Below are positions 8,956 through 16,146 of a stretch of 45,758 nucleotides of DNA, in pieces. Source of the DNA: an uncultured Clostridia bacterium (GTDB taxonomy: Bacteria; Bacillota; Clostridia; Saccharofermentanales; Saccharofermentanaceae); NCBI GenBank assembly GCA_947165785.1, contig CAMVBS010000012.1:1-45758 (forward strand), written 5' to 3'. Within the stretch, counting starts at the first letter, position 1, and the number at the start of each line of letters is the position of its first letter. Under the pieces are notes generated by a model. That model saw only the letters and a list, made by a program, of their open reading frames with translations, made no database searches and had not been told where the DNA came from. The translations under genes and the position numbers were made by a program.

Positions 8956-10080
8956 TCAGTCGTAAAGATCGTCATCATCGTCATCCTTTTTGCGGGATCT
9001 GATCAGTTCGATGACCCGAGGGATTACGGTAATAAGGAGCATGCCGAACCAGAATATTCCGAATACGATCAGCAGCCAATTGTTGGTGACCTTACCTCTG
9101 TAGACGACATATGCACCGACCATGGCAAACGGGATCGAAGTGATCAGGGTCATCATACTTCTCTTGCCTTTATTCGAAGACTGAACCGACCGGAACTGAT
9201 AGTTGCTCGTCTGTTCTTCATCGCCGCTAAACGGGACTTCTTCGTAATCGAATTCCTTTTCCTGCTTCATCTTCTTGAGGCTCGAGTAAAGAGGTATTCC
9301 GAATATCAGGATCACGATCGCCAGAGGAAACAGTATGCTGGGGTTAATGCTGATCTTGGCGGAGATACGGGATTCGCTGTATTTACGCATTGAATCTACT
9401 GCATTCGCGAAGACCTTGCCGGGCTTTCCGCCCTTTTCAAATGCCGTGTGAACGTTATGGACAAAGCCGTTCTCATCATAAAGAGCGTCGGTGTCGTCAC
9501 CGATCATGCTCTCCCACTCGTAGTCAGGGACCGTGAGAGCTCCTGACTTAAAGTCTTCAGCCTGTGACTTAGGGATCGCATAGACGAACAGATAGTGGCG
9601 CTCGTCGCTATAGAGGCTTACATATTTATCGTATGCGAATCTTTCCAGGGTAGAGTAGCTTCCCTTGTAATCTTCGGTATACATTGTGTAGACGACAGGG
9701 CAGATTCCGGTCGAGTCATTATAAGCTTCGAGAACTTTCTCCAGCTCATCATCATTATCGATGATGTCGATGTTGTCGATTATCCTCGATGACGGTCTCG
9801 TGTAATTCTCGGTAAGCTTCTTCGGCCTTGATGAGAAGATCGATCCGAAGATCACGACCAAAAAGAATACTCCAAAGAACAGGAGCATGATTATTGACGA
9901 GATCGTGGTCTTTACAGGTGTGCCGTTACTGTAGAAATATTCGTCAGGCCTTCCGTCATGATAGTGACGTCTGTATCGTTTTGATCCCGGAAAATAATTA
10001 GATGATGTTCTGTGTGATGAACCTCCGGATCCTCCGTGCGATCCGCCGCCGTGTGATCCTCCGCCTCCGCTGTGTGGCAT
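8956..10080 (-). CDS. Membrane protein with Gly/His/Ser-rich N-terminus and acidic tail
   Basis: The start is ATG 10080, preceded by GGGAGG nine bases upstream; a GTG at 10104 lies upstream of that site and near the predicted transcription start. The 374-residue protein opens with a low-complexity stretch rich in glycine, histidine and serine (about residues 1-25) that could bind metal. A transmembrane segment follows (IIMLLFFGVFFLVVIFGSIF), then an extracytoplasmic region of about 150 residues whose pattern recalls TPM/YgcG-type domains (ELEKVLEAYNDSTGICPVVYT). A second hydrophobic segment, a charged loop, two further membrane segments and a tail with six aspartates complete it. The TPM likeness is tentative. 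Confidence 0.75.
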   Translation of the reverse strand: MPHSGGGGSHGGGSHGGSGGSSHRTSSNYFPGSKRYRRHYHDGRPDEYFYSNGTPVKTTISSIIMLLFFGVFFLVVIFGSIFSSRPKKLTENYTRPSSRIIDNIDIIDNDDELEKVLEAYNDSTGICPVVYTMYTEDYKGSYSTLERFAYDKYVSLYSDERHYLFVYAIPKSQAEDFKSGALTVPDYEWESMIGDDTDALYDENGFVHNVHTAFEKGGKPGKVFANAVDSMRKYSESRISAKISINPSILFPLAIVILIFGIPLYSSLKKMKQEKEFDYEEVPFSGDEEQTSNYQFRSVQSSNKGKRSMMTLITSIPFAMVGAYVVYRGKVTNNWLLIVFGIFWFGMLLITVIPRVIELIRSRKKDDDDDDLYD

Positions 10081-10111
10081 AACTTCATACCTCCCTTGAT
10101 TCACTGGTTAT

Positions 10112-10148
10112 ATTATAACATTTATAAGATCTCGGAAAATGCTATAAT
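10112..10148. promoter_or_regulatory. Back-to-back promoters of the membrane protein and esterase genes
   Basis: On the minus strand TGTTATAAT (10112-10120) is an extended -10 for the membrane protein gene. On the plus strand TATAAT (10143-10148) is a -10 for the esterase gene. The two -10 elements are only about 26 bp apart, so the polymerase footprints overlap and the genes may compete. Neither has a good -35. Confidence 0.5.
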
Positions 10149-10160
10149 ATAAGCGTTTTC

Positions 10161-10186
10161 GAGGAAATAGCATTGCTATTTTCCTC
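10161..10186 (+). promoter_or_regulatory. Hairpin at the 5' end of the esterase transcript
   Basis: GAGGAAATAGCA (10161-10172) pairs with TGCTATTTTCCTC (10174-10186), leaving one bulged base and almost no loop. It lies just after the -10 element, so it would be the first structure in the mRNA, or a DNA operator. It overlaps a TTTTCGAG copy at 10156-10163. It could stabilise the transcript or bind a repressor. Confidence 0.5.
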
Positions 10187-10216
10187 ATATCTCTTGTAAA
10201 GGTTTTGGGAACGACA

Positions 10217-10951
10217 ATGGAAGAATTCTACATAAACAGTGACGGCATCAGACTTCACGCCAAGCTCGACCGCCCGGATGGTGCCGGCAAGTGCCCTCTT
10301 TGCATACTGATACACGGTTTTACGGGTCACATGGAAGAAGACCACATTATCGCGGCTCAGGAGGCCATGAACGAGAAGGGCATCGCAGTGCTTCGCGTCG
10401 AGATGTACGGCCACGGCGGAAGTGACGGCAAGTTCAGGGATCACACTTTGTATAAATGGGTCACGAATGCCATCGATGTCGTTAACTATGCTAAGTCACT
10501 GGATCAATTCACCGACCTTTACCTAAGCGGCCATTCCCAGGGCGGACTTCTCACGATGCTTATCGGAGGCATGTTCCCCGATACCTTCAAAGCGATCCTT
10601 CCGCTGTCTCCTGCATGGATGATCCCGCAGATCGCCCGTGAGGGAAGCCTTCTGGGCGCTTCCTACGATCCGCTCCATATCCCTGAAGTCCTCAAGTCCG
10701 ATTGGTATGAACTGTCCGGCGATTATATCCGCGTCGCCCAGACCATCCACGTCGAAGACGAGATCGCGCGCTTCCAAGGCCCCGTCTACATCGTTCACGG
10801 TGATTCGGACATGACTGTCCCGTTCGAGTACGCCACCAAAGCCGAGGCCCTGTATAAGAACGCGACCGTCGTTCCCGTCAAAGGCGGTGACCACTGCTTT
10901 ATCGGCCGCCTCGAAGAACTTAAGGACGCGATAAGAGCCTTCTTCAGCTGA
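10217..10951 (+). CDS. Alpha/beta hydrolase resembling cinnamoyl/feruloyl esterases
   Basis: The nucleophile elbow is GHSQGG with Ser at about residue 107. The acid is in HGDSDMTVP and the catalytic His in GGDHCF, so the triad is complete. The oxyanion region HGFTGHMEEDH and the phrase VEMYGHGGSDGKFRDHTLYKW resemble, from memory, the rumen feruloyl esterase Est1E of Butyrivibrio proteoclasticus, an intracellular enzyme releasing ferulic acid from plant cell wall fragments. There is no signal peptide, fitting action on imported oligosaccharides. I chose ATG 10217 (GGGA six bases before); an in-frame TTG at 10205 would add four residues. Substrate assignment is inference. Confidence 0.88.
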   Translation: MEEFYINSDGIRLHAKLDRPDGAGKCPLCILIHGFTGHMEEDHIIAAQEAMNEKGIAVLRVEMYGHGGSDGKFRDHTLYKWVTNAIDVVNYAKSLDQFTDLYLSGHSQGGLLTMLIGGMFPDTFKAILPLSPAWMIPQIAREGSLLGASYDPLHIPEVLKSDWYELSGDYIRVAQTIHVEDEIARFQGPVYIVHGDSDMTVPFEYATKAEALYKNATVVPVKGGDHCFIGRLEELKDAIRAFFS

Positions 10952-10962
10952 TATAAAAGTTC

Positions 10963-11013
10963 ATTACTGCATTTTCCCAAGAAAGTACATGGTTTTGCAG
11001 TAATCGGATTTTT
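10963..11013 (+). terminator. Putative terminator or operator after the esterase gene
   Basis: ATTACTGCA (10963-10971) and TGCAGTAAT (10996-11004) are a perfect 9-bp inverted repeat with a 24-base loop, followed by CGGATTTTT. The stem is AT-rich and the loop long, so it is weaker than a standard terminator and may have another role. Confidence 0.4.
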
Positions 11014-11041
11014 GACCAATCCTTGTTTTCTCGAAAAAGTG

Positions 11042-11069
11042 TTGACAATATGATATCCCGTGATAACAT
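11042..11069 (+). promoter_or_regulatory. Promoter of the methyltransferase gene
   Basis: A perfect -35 TTGACA (11042-11047) is followed after 16 bases by TAACAT (11064-11069, four of six matches). A TTTTCTCGAAAAAG motif copy (11026-11039) abuts the -35 upstream. The -10 overlaps the first 16-bp repeat unit. Confidence 0.6.
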
Positions 11070-11112
11070 ATGAACAGATAAACATATGAACGAACAATCA
11101 TATGAAAGGAGA
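11065..11112 (+). repeat. Three tandem 16-bp units with CATATGAA cores
   Basis: CATATG occurs at 11067, 11083 and 11099, exactly 16 bp apart. The units read AACATATGAACAGATA, AACATATGAACGAACA and ATCATATGAAAGGAGA. The first overlaps the -10 and the third contains the ribosome binding site, so the array spans promoter to translation start. This could be a cooperative operator or an RNA-level element. Because the spacing is not a multiple of the ~10.5-bp helical turn, neighbouring sites would lie on different helix faces. Confidence 0.75.
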
Positions 11113-11118
11113 CCGAAA

Positions 11119-11709
11119 ATGTTCTGGAGTAAGATCGCGGGAGTCTATGATCTGGTAGAAAACGCCTATAACGGGAAAGCAAATGCGAGGACAACTGATT
11201 ATGTTGCTTCGCTGATGACAGGGGATGATAAAGTGTTGGAGTGTGCATGCGGAACGGGAATGTTCAGCGTTAAGATAGCTCCCCGCGTAAAAGATCTTAC
11301 TGCAACTGATCTCGCAGAAGGGATGCTCAGGCAGACGGCGAGGAAATGCAAGGCGTTCGGTAACGTCAGAGTAGAGCCTGGCGACATAACGGAACTTCGA
11401 TTTGCTGATGATACTTTCGATAAAGCGGTAGCTGCTAATGTGATCCACCTTGTTGACGATCCGAAGAAGGCGATCGACGAACTTAAAAGGGTAGTAAAGC
11501 CCGGTGGCATGATAATAATCCCGACATACATACATTTTGACAGGAGTATCGCTGCTAATGTCTTTAACAAGGCAGGCGCAGGGTTTAAAAGGCACTTCAC
11601 GGAAGAAAACTATAAGAAGTTTTTCGAAGACCTTGGGATCGATGATGTGAAGTTTAATGTCCTCGACGGAAGGATGCAGTGCGATGTTGCTGTCTTTACC
11701 AACGGGTGA
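11119..11709 (+). CDS. Class I SAM-dependent methyltransferase
   Basis: The 196-residue protein has the SAM-binding motif I VLECACGTGMFS around residues 37-48, the acidic strand-2 region TATDLAEGML and the PGG post-motif near VKPGGMIII. The opening MFWSKIAGVYDLVENAYNGK is typical of small UbiE/Menaquinone-type or generic methyltransferases in Firmicutes. The substrate is unknown. The start is ATG 11119, seven bases after AAAGGAG; an ATG at 11086 lies in the repeat array and lacks a ribosome binding site. Expression should respond to whatever recognises the upstream 16-bp repeats. Confidence 0.87.
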   Translation: MFWSKIAGVYDLVENAYNGKANARTTDYVASLMTGDDKVLECACGTGMFSVKIAPRVKDLTATDLAEGMLRQTARKCKAFGNVRVEPGDITELRFADDTFDKAVAANVIHLVDDPKKAIDELKRVVKPGGMIIIPTYIHFDRSIAANVFNKAGAGFKRHFTEENYKKFFEDLGIDDVKFNVLDGRMQCDVAVFTNG

Positions 11710-11721
11710 ACTTATTTGATG

Positions 11722-11750
11722 TTTTCGAGAATAAGATCCTGGGTTAAAAT
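11722..11750 (+). promoter_or_regulatory. TTTTCGAG motif with a -10-like hexamer 17 bp downstream
   Basis: TTTTCGAGAA starts at 11722. Its first six bases are separated by 17 bases from TAAAAT (11745-11750). The downstream start codon is at 11785. Together with 8211 and 17572 this suggests that the motif can occupy a -35 position. Confidence 0.4.
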
Positions 11751-11784
11751 AATCATGGACTTAAAGCTCGGGAGGAGATAAAAG

Positions 11785-12384
11785 ATGAGTCTGGAATACG
11801 GTAAGGATAAGATAACCATCAAGAATATGCTCAAGAAGACGGAGATCGCTTACAAAGACTTAAGGTCGGTAAGGATCGATAACACGGGCATAACTTTCGT
11901 GGGCCAAGACGGTGAGGAGATCACAGAGAAGGAAAGGCTCATGGATGATAAGACTTATCTTTACGAAGCCATCAGGAAATATAACATCGCATACAGAAAT
12001 GCCAACGAAGGCAATGACAAGACCTATACACTTGAGGAACTGAGCGATAAGTTCAAAAAGATCGAGAATCTGTCCTATAAGATGCTGAGTTCCAAGATCA
12101 AGGAAAAGTACGGCGAAGAGTACGGCGAAGAGTACGACGCGAAGGTTGAGATCTCGGAGGAACTGGATTTTGTATCGCTTGATATGTATCTTACGAAGAA
12201 CGGGCAGGTGCCGTCAGGGATGGGAAGTTTTGACGATATAACCCTGGCTTTCCTTGTGGAGTGGAATCAGGTAAGTAACTGCGGACGATACGGCGTTACG
12301 CTCGAGACGGAAAAGACAATAAGGCTTACCGAAGCGATCGACTATAGTCTGAACGATCTTTTTGATGAATATAAGCCGCAGTAA
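11785..12384 (+). CDS. Hypothetical protein of unknown function (199 aa)
   Basis: I do not recognise this family. The protein is soluble, charged and without a signal peptide or membrane segment. The first ~60 residues look like a small beta-barrel of the PH-like or DUF type (YKDLRSVRIDNTGITFVGQDGEEI). A helical, lysine/glutamate-rich stretch follows, with an exact short duplication YGEEYGEEY encoded by a 12-base tandem repeat near 12113-12136. The C-terminal half alternates strands and helices. The ATG follows GGGAGGAG at a good distance, and a strong terminator lies downstream. Confidence 0.7.
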   Translation: MSLEYGKDKITIKNMLKKTEIAYKDLRSVRIDNTGITFVGQDGEEITEKERLMDDKTYLYEAIRKYNIAYRNANEGNDKTYTLEELSDKFKKIENLSYKMLSSKIKEKYGEEYGEEYDAKVEISEELDFVSLDMYLTKNGQVPSGMGSFDDITLAFLVEWNQVSNCGRYGVTLETEKTIRLTEAIDYSLNDLFDEYKPQ

Positions 12385-12403
12385 CAGAACTTGTTCTTAA
12401 AAC

Positions 12404-12440
12404 AAAAAAGGCGCGACAATTTGTCACGCCTTTGCTTTTA
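12404..12440. terminator. Rho-independent terminator, possibly bidirectional
   Basis: AAAGGCGCGACA and TGTCACGCCTTT form a 12-bp stem with one G-U type mismatch and a three-base loop. An A run lies on the left and TTTGCTTTT on the right, so it can serve the upstream plus-strand gene and possibly the minus strand. Confidence 0.8.
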
Positions 12441-12487
12441 CAACCCTTCACGAGACCTCTTAATCGAGAAGGAAAATTCGGAAACGG

Positions 12488-12506
12488 CAACGTACGTTGT
12501 ACAACG
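12488..12506. repeat. Two interlocked perfect 12-bp palindromes
   Basis: CAACGTACGTTG (12488-12499) and CGTTGTACAACG (12495-12506) share the middle CGTTG. The composite reads CAACG-TA-CGTTG-TA-CAACG, three alternating half-sites at a 7-bp pitch. It lies in the 183-base noncoding stretch between two convergent genes, away from any promoter I can see. The rest of that stretch holds only terminators. Confidence 0.6.
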
Positions 12507-12543
12507 ACTGTTGCGTATTAAGATAATAGAGGACTCCGACCAA

Positions 12544-12569
12544 AAAGTCAATCAGACAGGACTGACTTT
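12544..12569 (-). terminator. Terminator at the end of the TetR gene
   Basis: On the minus strand AAAGTCA and TGACTTT form a 7-bp stem around a 12-base loop, followed by two more T residues. The first arm overlaps the stop codon region. The stem is short and AT-rich. Confidence 0.5.
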
Positions 12570-13218
12570 AAATCTCTTTTATATTTCTTCTCGAAAAAGT
12601 GGTATGAAATGCCTTAGGAAGCATGCTCCTGTCTGATGACAATCCCGGAAAATCCAGATAGAGTCTGCACGACGACAGGGAGATCTCGCTCATCAACTGA
12701 TCGAGCTGCTCATCGGAATACGGACATGAGCCTGACTGTACGAGCATTGCGACCCCAAGCGTGAAGATCCACATATTCCTGAACACGGACTTGGAATCTT
12801 CGCCGGTAAGGCCGTAGTCCTCCTCGATCCTTTCCTTGAACCTATCATAGTTCTTCTCAAAAAACGAGAAGGATCCGATCGTTGATGCATCAGGATTCTC
12901 AGGAGTAGGGAAACACAAAAGCCTGAAAAGGGCAGGTTCCTCCTTAACAAATCTCATGACCTGTCTTCCTGCATGTTGGAATGTGCGCTCGTCATCGTTT
13001 GAAGTGACTGTATATTCCAGATATCTGTTATAAGCAGCCATCCACACATCAGCCTTCAGGTCATTCATGCTCTCATAGTAAGTGAAGACAGGGCGGGACG
13101 AGATGCCGAGACTCTTGCCGACTTCTCTCGCGGTCACCTTATCAAAACCCTGTTTACTCGCGATCTCCAGGGCTGCGTTAATGAGCTGTTCCTTTGTTAC
13201 TTTAGGGCTCGGTGGCAT
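12568..13218 (-). CDS. TetR/AcrR-family transcriptional regulator
   Basis: Residues about 8-55 form the TetR DNA-binding domain (TKEQLINAALEIASKQGFDKVTAREVGKSLGIS and RPVFTYYESMNDLKADV). The remaining ~160 residues are helical ligand-binding sequence with a C-terminal WIFTLGVAMLVQSG region typical of TetR_C domains. At 216 residues its length is normal. The ATG at 13218 follows GAAGGAAG. Its promoter overlaps a small palindrome, which suggests autoregulation. No transporter or enzyme gene is immediately divergent from it, so its target is not obvious. A TTTTTCGAGAAG copy lies in its last codons. Confidence 0.9.
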   Translation of the reverse strand: MPPSPKVTKEQLINAALEIASKQGFDKVTAREVGKSLGISSRPVFTYYESMNDLKADVWMAAYNRYLEYTVTSNDDERTFQHAGRQVMRFVKEEPALFRLLCFPTPENPDASTIGSFSFFEKNYDRFKERIEEDYGLTGEDSKSVFRNMWIFTLGVAMLVQSGSCPYSDEQLDQLMSEISLSSCRLYLDFPGLSSDRSMLPKAFHTTFSRRNIKEI

Positions 13219-13270
13219 TTTATCTTCCTTCAGATCTGATGCTTTCGCGCGTTTTCAAAAATCTAAAAGA

Positions 13271-13299
13271 AATATAACAAATCGATCATGACTGGTCAA
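13271..13299 (-). promoter_or_regulatory. Promoter of the TetR gene with overlapping palindrome
   Basis: On the minus strand TTGACC (13294-13299) and TATATT (13271-13276) are separated by exactly 17 bases. The palindrome TGACCAGTCA overlaps the -35 and is a candidate autoregulatory operator. Confidence 0.65.
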
Positions 13300-13329
13300 C
13301 AAGCCCATGTGGCAGACCCGTGGCACAAT

Positions 13330-15900
13330 TTAGTAAGGAAGTATCCTTGCTTCGATGCACTTATCGATGAACTCCTGACTCCTCGTGAATCCGAGAACGA
13401 CATTTCTTCTCGACTCTCCGGAGTTGAGCCTTCCGACCCAGTAGTTAAATCCTTCCGGCTCAGGATCACGGTTCATGAATGTCTTATAAAGTCTAGTTAC
13501 ATAATCTTCGTTTGACAGCTTAAGACCGTTCATCTCATCGCTCAGGAAGAAGAATACTCCGACCTCTTCACCCGTCATGTCGAAGTTCGCAAGTTTACCT
13601 GCCCAGTGTGCCCTGCCGTCACTGTCATAAGTCCTTCCGAGTGCCGTTGTGTACATGCGCTCAACGAACGAATAGGTGAGGGAAGTAGGCGCGATGGCCT
13701 TCGATGCCTTGATCTGTCCGCCTGAGCGGATGCCGTACTCCGCACAAGTGTCTGCCCACTCCTGTGAATAGACAAACCCGGTAGCTACCTGAAGACGGGT
13801 CATGCTTCCTGATGCAAGCTGACCTACCCAGTAGTTAAATCCGTCCGGCTCCGGATCACGTCCGAAGAAAGCCTTGTAAAGGATGGTTACGAACTGATCG
13901 TTACTTGTGTTCCTGTCCTTGAATTCCTTGCTGTCGATAAATCCGAGAGGCACCTGTGAGCCTGTCTGGCGGAACGAATAGAGTTCTTCCGTCCACCACT
14001 CGAGACCGTCGCTTTCTGCATCACGTCCGAGGATGTATGAATAGTTGCGCTTAACAAATTCCCTGATCTGAGCCTTCGGATCTGCTGCAGTTGCCCCTGC
14101 TCCCGGAGCAGGAGTCGTGGTCGAAGTTGAAGAAGGAGTTACAGGCGTTGTTGTAACAGGTTTTCCGGTCGGCGCCTTTGTCGGTTCTTCAGGCATCTGC
14201 CCGTTTACGGTATGAGTTCCGACGCCTTCGAATGCCATATTCTCGACCTTGCAGGATTCAGGCATCGCGATATTCCTTAATGAACTGCAGTTGCGGAATG
14301 CATTTCCGCAGATCAAACTGACGCTGTCTTCGAGTATTATCGACTCGCACGCGAAGCAGTCCTTGAATGCTCCGGCACCGACTGTCGTTACGCCCTGTTT
14401 GACTATGATCTTTTCCACATAGTCAGCCATGTCGTACCAGGCAGGCGGGTTCCAGCTGACCTGTTCGTTATAACTGTAGTTCCACATCGGGCCCTGACCG
14501 GTTACAGTGAGTACGCCGTCGTAATCGAGAGTGAACGAAGCGTTGTCTCCGCACTGTCCCGACATCCTGATGCCGTCCTGCGGATCGCCGTAGTAGGAAC
14601 TGTCGATCATGACCGTGCTTCCCGTGTAATTAACGAACCTGATCTGCGTTATGTCTTTGGGATCCGTCACGTCAAGGCACACTGCGTAACCGACGTCGGC
14701 GTTGATGACCTTCTTAAGATCTGCGGGAAGGTCAGTGAAAGCTTTGAACGTCCTGTCCTTGAGTGTCTTTTTGGTAGGACCTGCAGGGATGTCGAAGCTG
14801 AAGTCTCCCTTGTCAGTGACGATAAGGAGTTTTCGATCGAACGGGGTATCGTTTGTGACACTGAAGGAGGTCTTGCCGCCTTCCTTGCTTACCGTGCCGA
14901 TATAAAGCGAATCTGTAGATGTTATATTTTCAAATTGAGCATTCGGATCGATGATCGGATAGATGGCATTAAAAGCATGCGCCGAGCCGATCTTCAGATC
15001 CTTGAATGACACGTCTGTCATGGAGAAATCGTCGTCTGTTACGGCATAGATAGTAGAGCCTCCGCCGTTCAGGATACAATCCTCAAAGTGAATGTCGCTG
15101 CCGTTCGAGTACTCGATCTGGAGCATGATGCAGGCGTTGACATAAGCGGTGCTGCCCTCGAACTCGATGCTCGGCACCTCGAACCTGCAGTTCCTGAAAT
15201 GGATATGCCCGATATCCATGCCTTTCTGACCGAAGATCTGGACCGCATCGATATGCGTTCCGTTAGTCGAACCGAAATTGATATCCGAGAAATAGGTATC
15301 TTCTACCGTCACATTCCTGAAGATATGCATCGGATCGTTGATGCTTCCGCCCAGGGCGCATCTTTTAAATGCTGCATTGCTGCCCTCAAACCTTATGAGA
15401 TTGCAGTTCTCAAACTTGAAAGTGACCTTGCTGTCTTCGAAAGCCTTGACTACATTGGCGAACCTGCAGTTCCTGAAAACGATGGTAAGGTCATTCTGGT
15501 GCGCGCTGTCAGACTTGGCATCGATCTTGAATCCGGAGAAGTCGATATTCTCGAGGACGACCTCTCCCTCGAGTGCCTTAAGTTCGGCTAACGACTTGAA
15601 GTTCATGTTGAACGAGACTTCGCCCGTTTTCTTGTCGACGCTTTCCTTGAGTGCAAGATTAACATCAGCGCCGTTTTTCTTGCCGACAATGATCGCCTTG
15701 CCCCATTGATCGGTATCTCCGTTGAAGACCTTAAGATCTCCTGATGCGCCGGTGTTATATTTGTCCGGGATAACGTTGATATCTTCGTCCTGCTGACTTA
15801 CCGCGACCTTGTCATCTGCCTTGACCCTGACTCCCGGCAGGAAAACAGTTACGGCCATTGTTACTGCCAATAGCAGGCTAAGTGCTCTTACTCTTCTCAT
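13330..15900 (-). CDS. Secreted beta-helix / DUF4214 surface protein
   Basis: The start is ATG 15900, eight bases after GAGAGG. A signal peptide (RRVRALSLLLAVTMAVTVFLPG) begins the 856-residue protein. Residues about 70-330 show irregular strand repeats with FRNCRF and FENC phrases, like a right-handed parallel beta-helix. Around residues 490-560 there is a short BspA-type leucine-rich stretch (VTTVGAGAFKDC, LICGNAFRNCSSLRNIAMP). A Thr/Pro linker follows at about 570-605. The C-terminal ~245 residues are two DUF4214 pairs with motifs such as LGRDAESDGLEWW, FGRDPEPDGFNYWVG and MNRDPEPEGFNYWVG. DUF4214 occurs in exoproteins of gut and rumen Clostridia, and its role is not established. The protein may bind or process polysaccharide at the surface. 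No clear terminator follows. Confidence 0.85.
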   Translation of the reverse strand: MRRVRALSLLLAVTMAVTVFLPGVRVKADDKVAVSQQDEDINVIPDKYNTGASGDLKVFNGDTDQWGKAIIVGKKNGADVNLALKESVDKKTGEVSFNMNFKSLAELKALEGEVVLENIDFSGFKIDAKSDSAHQNDLTIVFRNCRFANVVKAFEDSKVTFKFENCNLIRFEGSNAAFKRCALGGSINDPMHIFRNVTVEDTYFSDINFGSTNGTHIDAVQIFGQKGMDIGHIHFRNCRFEVPSIEFEGSTAYVNACIMLQIEYSNGSDIHFEDCILNGGGSTIYAVTDDDFSMTDVSFKDLKIGSAHAFNAIYPIIDPNAQFENITSTDSLYIGTVSKEGGKTSFSVTNDTPFDRKLLIVTDKGDFSFDIPAGPTKKTLKDRTFKAFTDLPADLKKVINADVGYAVCLDVTDPKDITQIRFVNYTGSTVMIDSSYYGDPQDGIRMSGQCGDNASFTLDYDGVLTVTGQGPMWNYSYNEQVSWNPPAWYDMADYVEKIIVKQGVTTVGAGAFKDCFACESIILEDSVSLICGNAFRNCSSLRNIAMPESCKVENMAFEGVGTHTVNGQMPEEPTKAPTGKPVTTTPVTPSSTSTTTPAPGAGATAADPKAQIREFVKRNYSYILGRDAESDGLEWWTEELYSFRQTGSQVPLGFIDSKEFKDRNTSNDQFVTILYKAFFGRDPEPDGFNYWVGQLASGSMTRLQVATGFVYSQEWADTCAEYGIRSGGQIKASKAIAPTSLTYSFVERMYTTALGRTYDSDGRAHWAGKLANFDMTGEEVGVFFFLSDEMNGLKLSNEDYVTRLYKTFMNRDPEPEGFNYWVGRLNSGESRRNVVLGFTRSQEFIDKCIEARILPY

Positions 15901-16095
15901 AAACACAACCTCTCATACTATAAGTTATTAGATTCTAACATCCGCGCACTACATATACATACCGACAAACTGCATCATATGGGGTGAGTTTTTTTGAGAA
16001 GGTACGTCATTATATCTGTCTGGTTTTTTCGATAAGCTGCGATTTCGAAAAAGTTATTTCAGTGATGAAGGGGGAAAAAACGTTTTGCAGTTTGG

Positions 16096-16101
16096 TATAA
16101 T
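16096..16101 (+). promoter_or_regulatory. Extended -10 promoter of the zinc-ribbon gene
   Basis: TTTGGTATAAT contains a perfect TATAAT with a TGG extension 46 bases before the start codon. No -35 is convincing. Upstream, 15991-16000 and 16024-16055 carry degenerate versions of the TTTTCGAGAA motif (TTTTTGAGAAGG, TTTTTCGATAAG, TTTCGAAAAAG). Confidence 0.5.
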
Positions 16102-16146
16102 CAAATCATCTAAGGAGTTTAAACTTATCGGGGGAGGGTTTGAATC

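Noticed and set aside
11086-11118. Earlier ATG for the methyltransferase at 11086
   Set aside because: It lies in the repeat array with no ribosome binding site, whereas AAAGGAG precedes ATG 11119 at seven bases and the protein starts as its relatives do.
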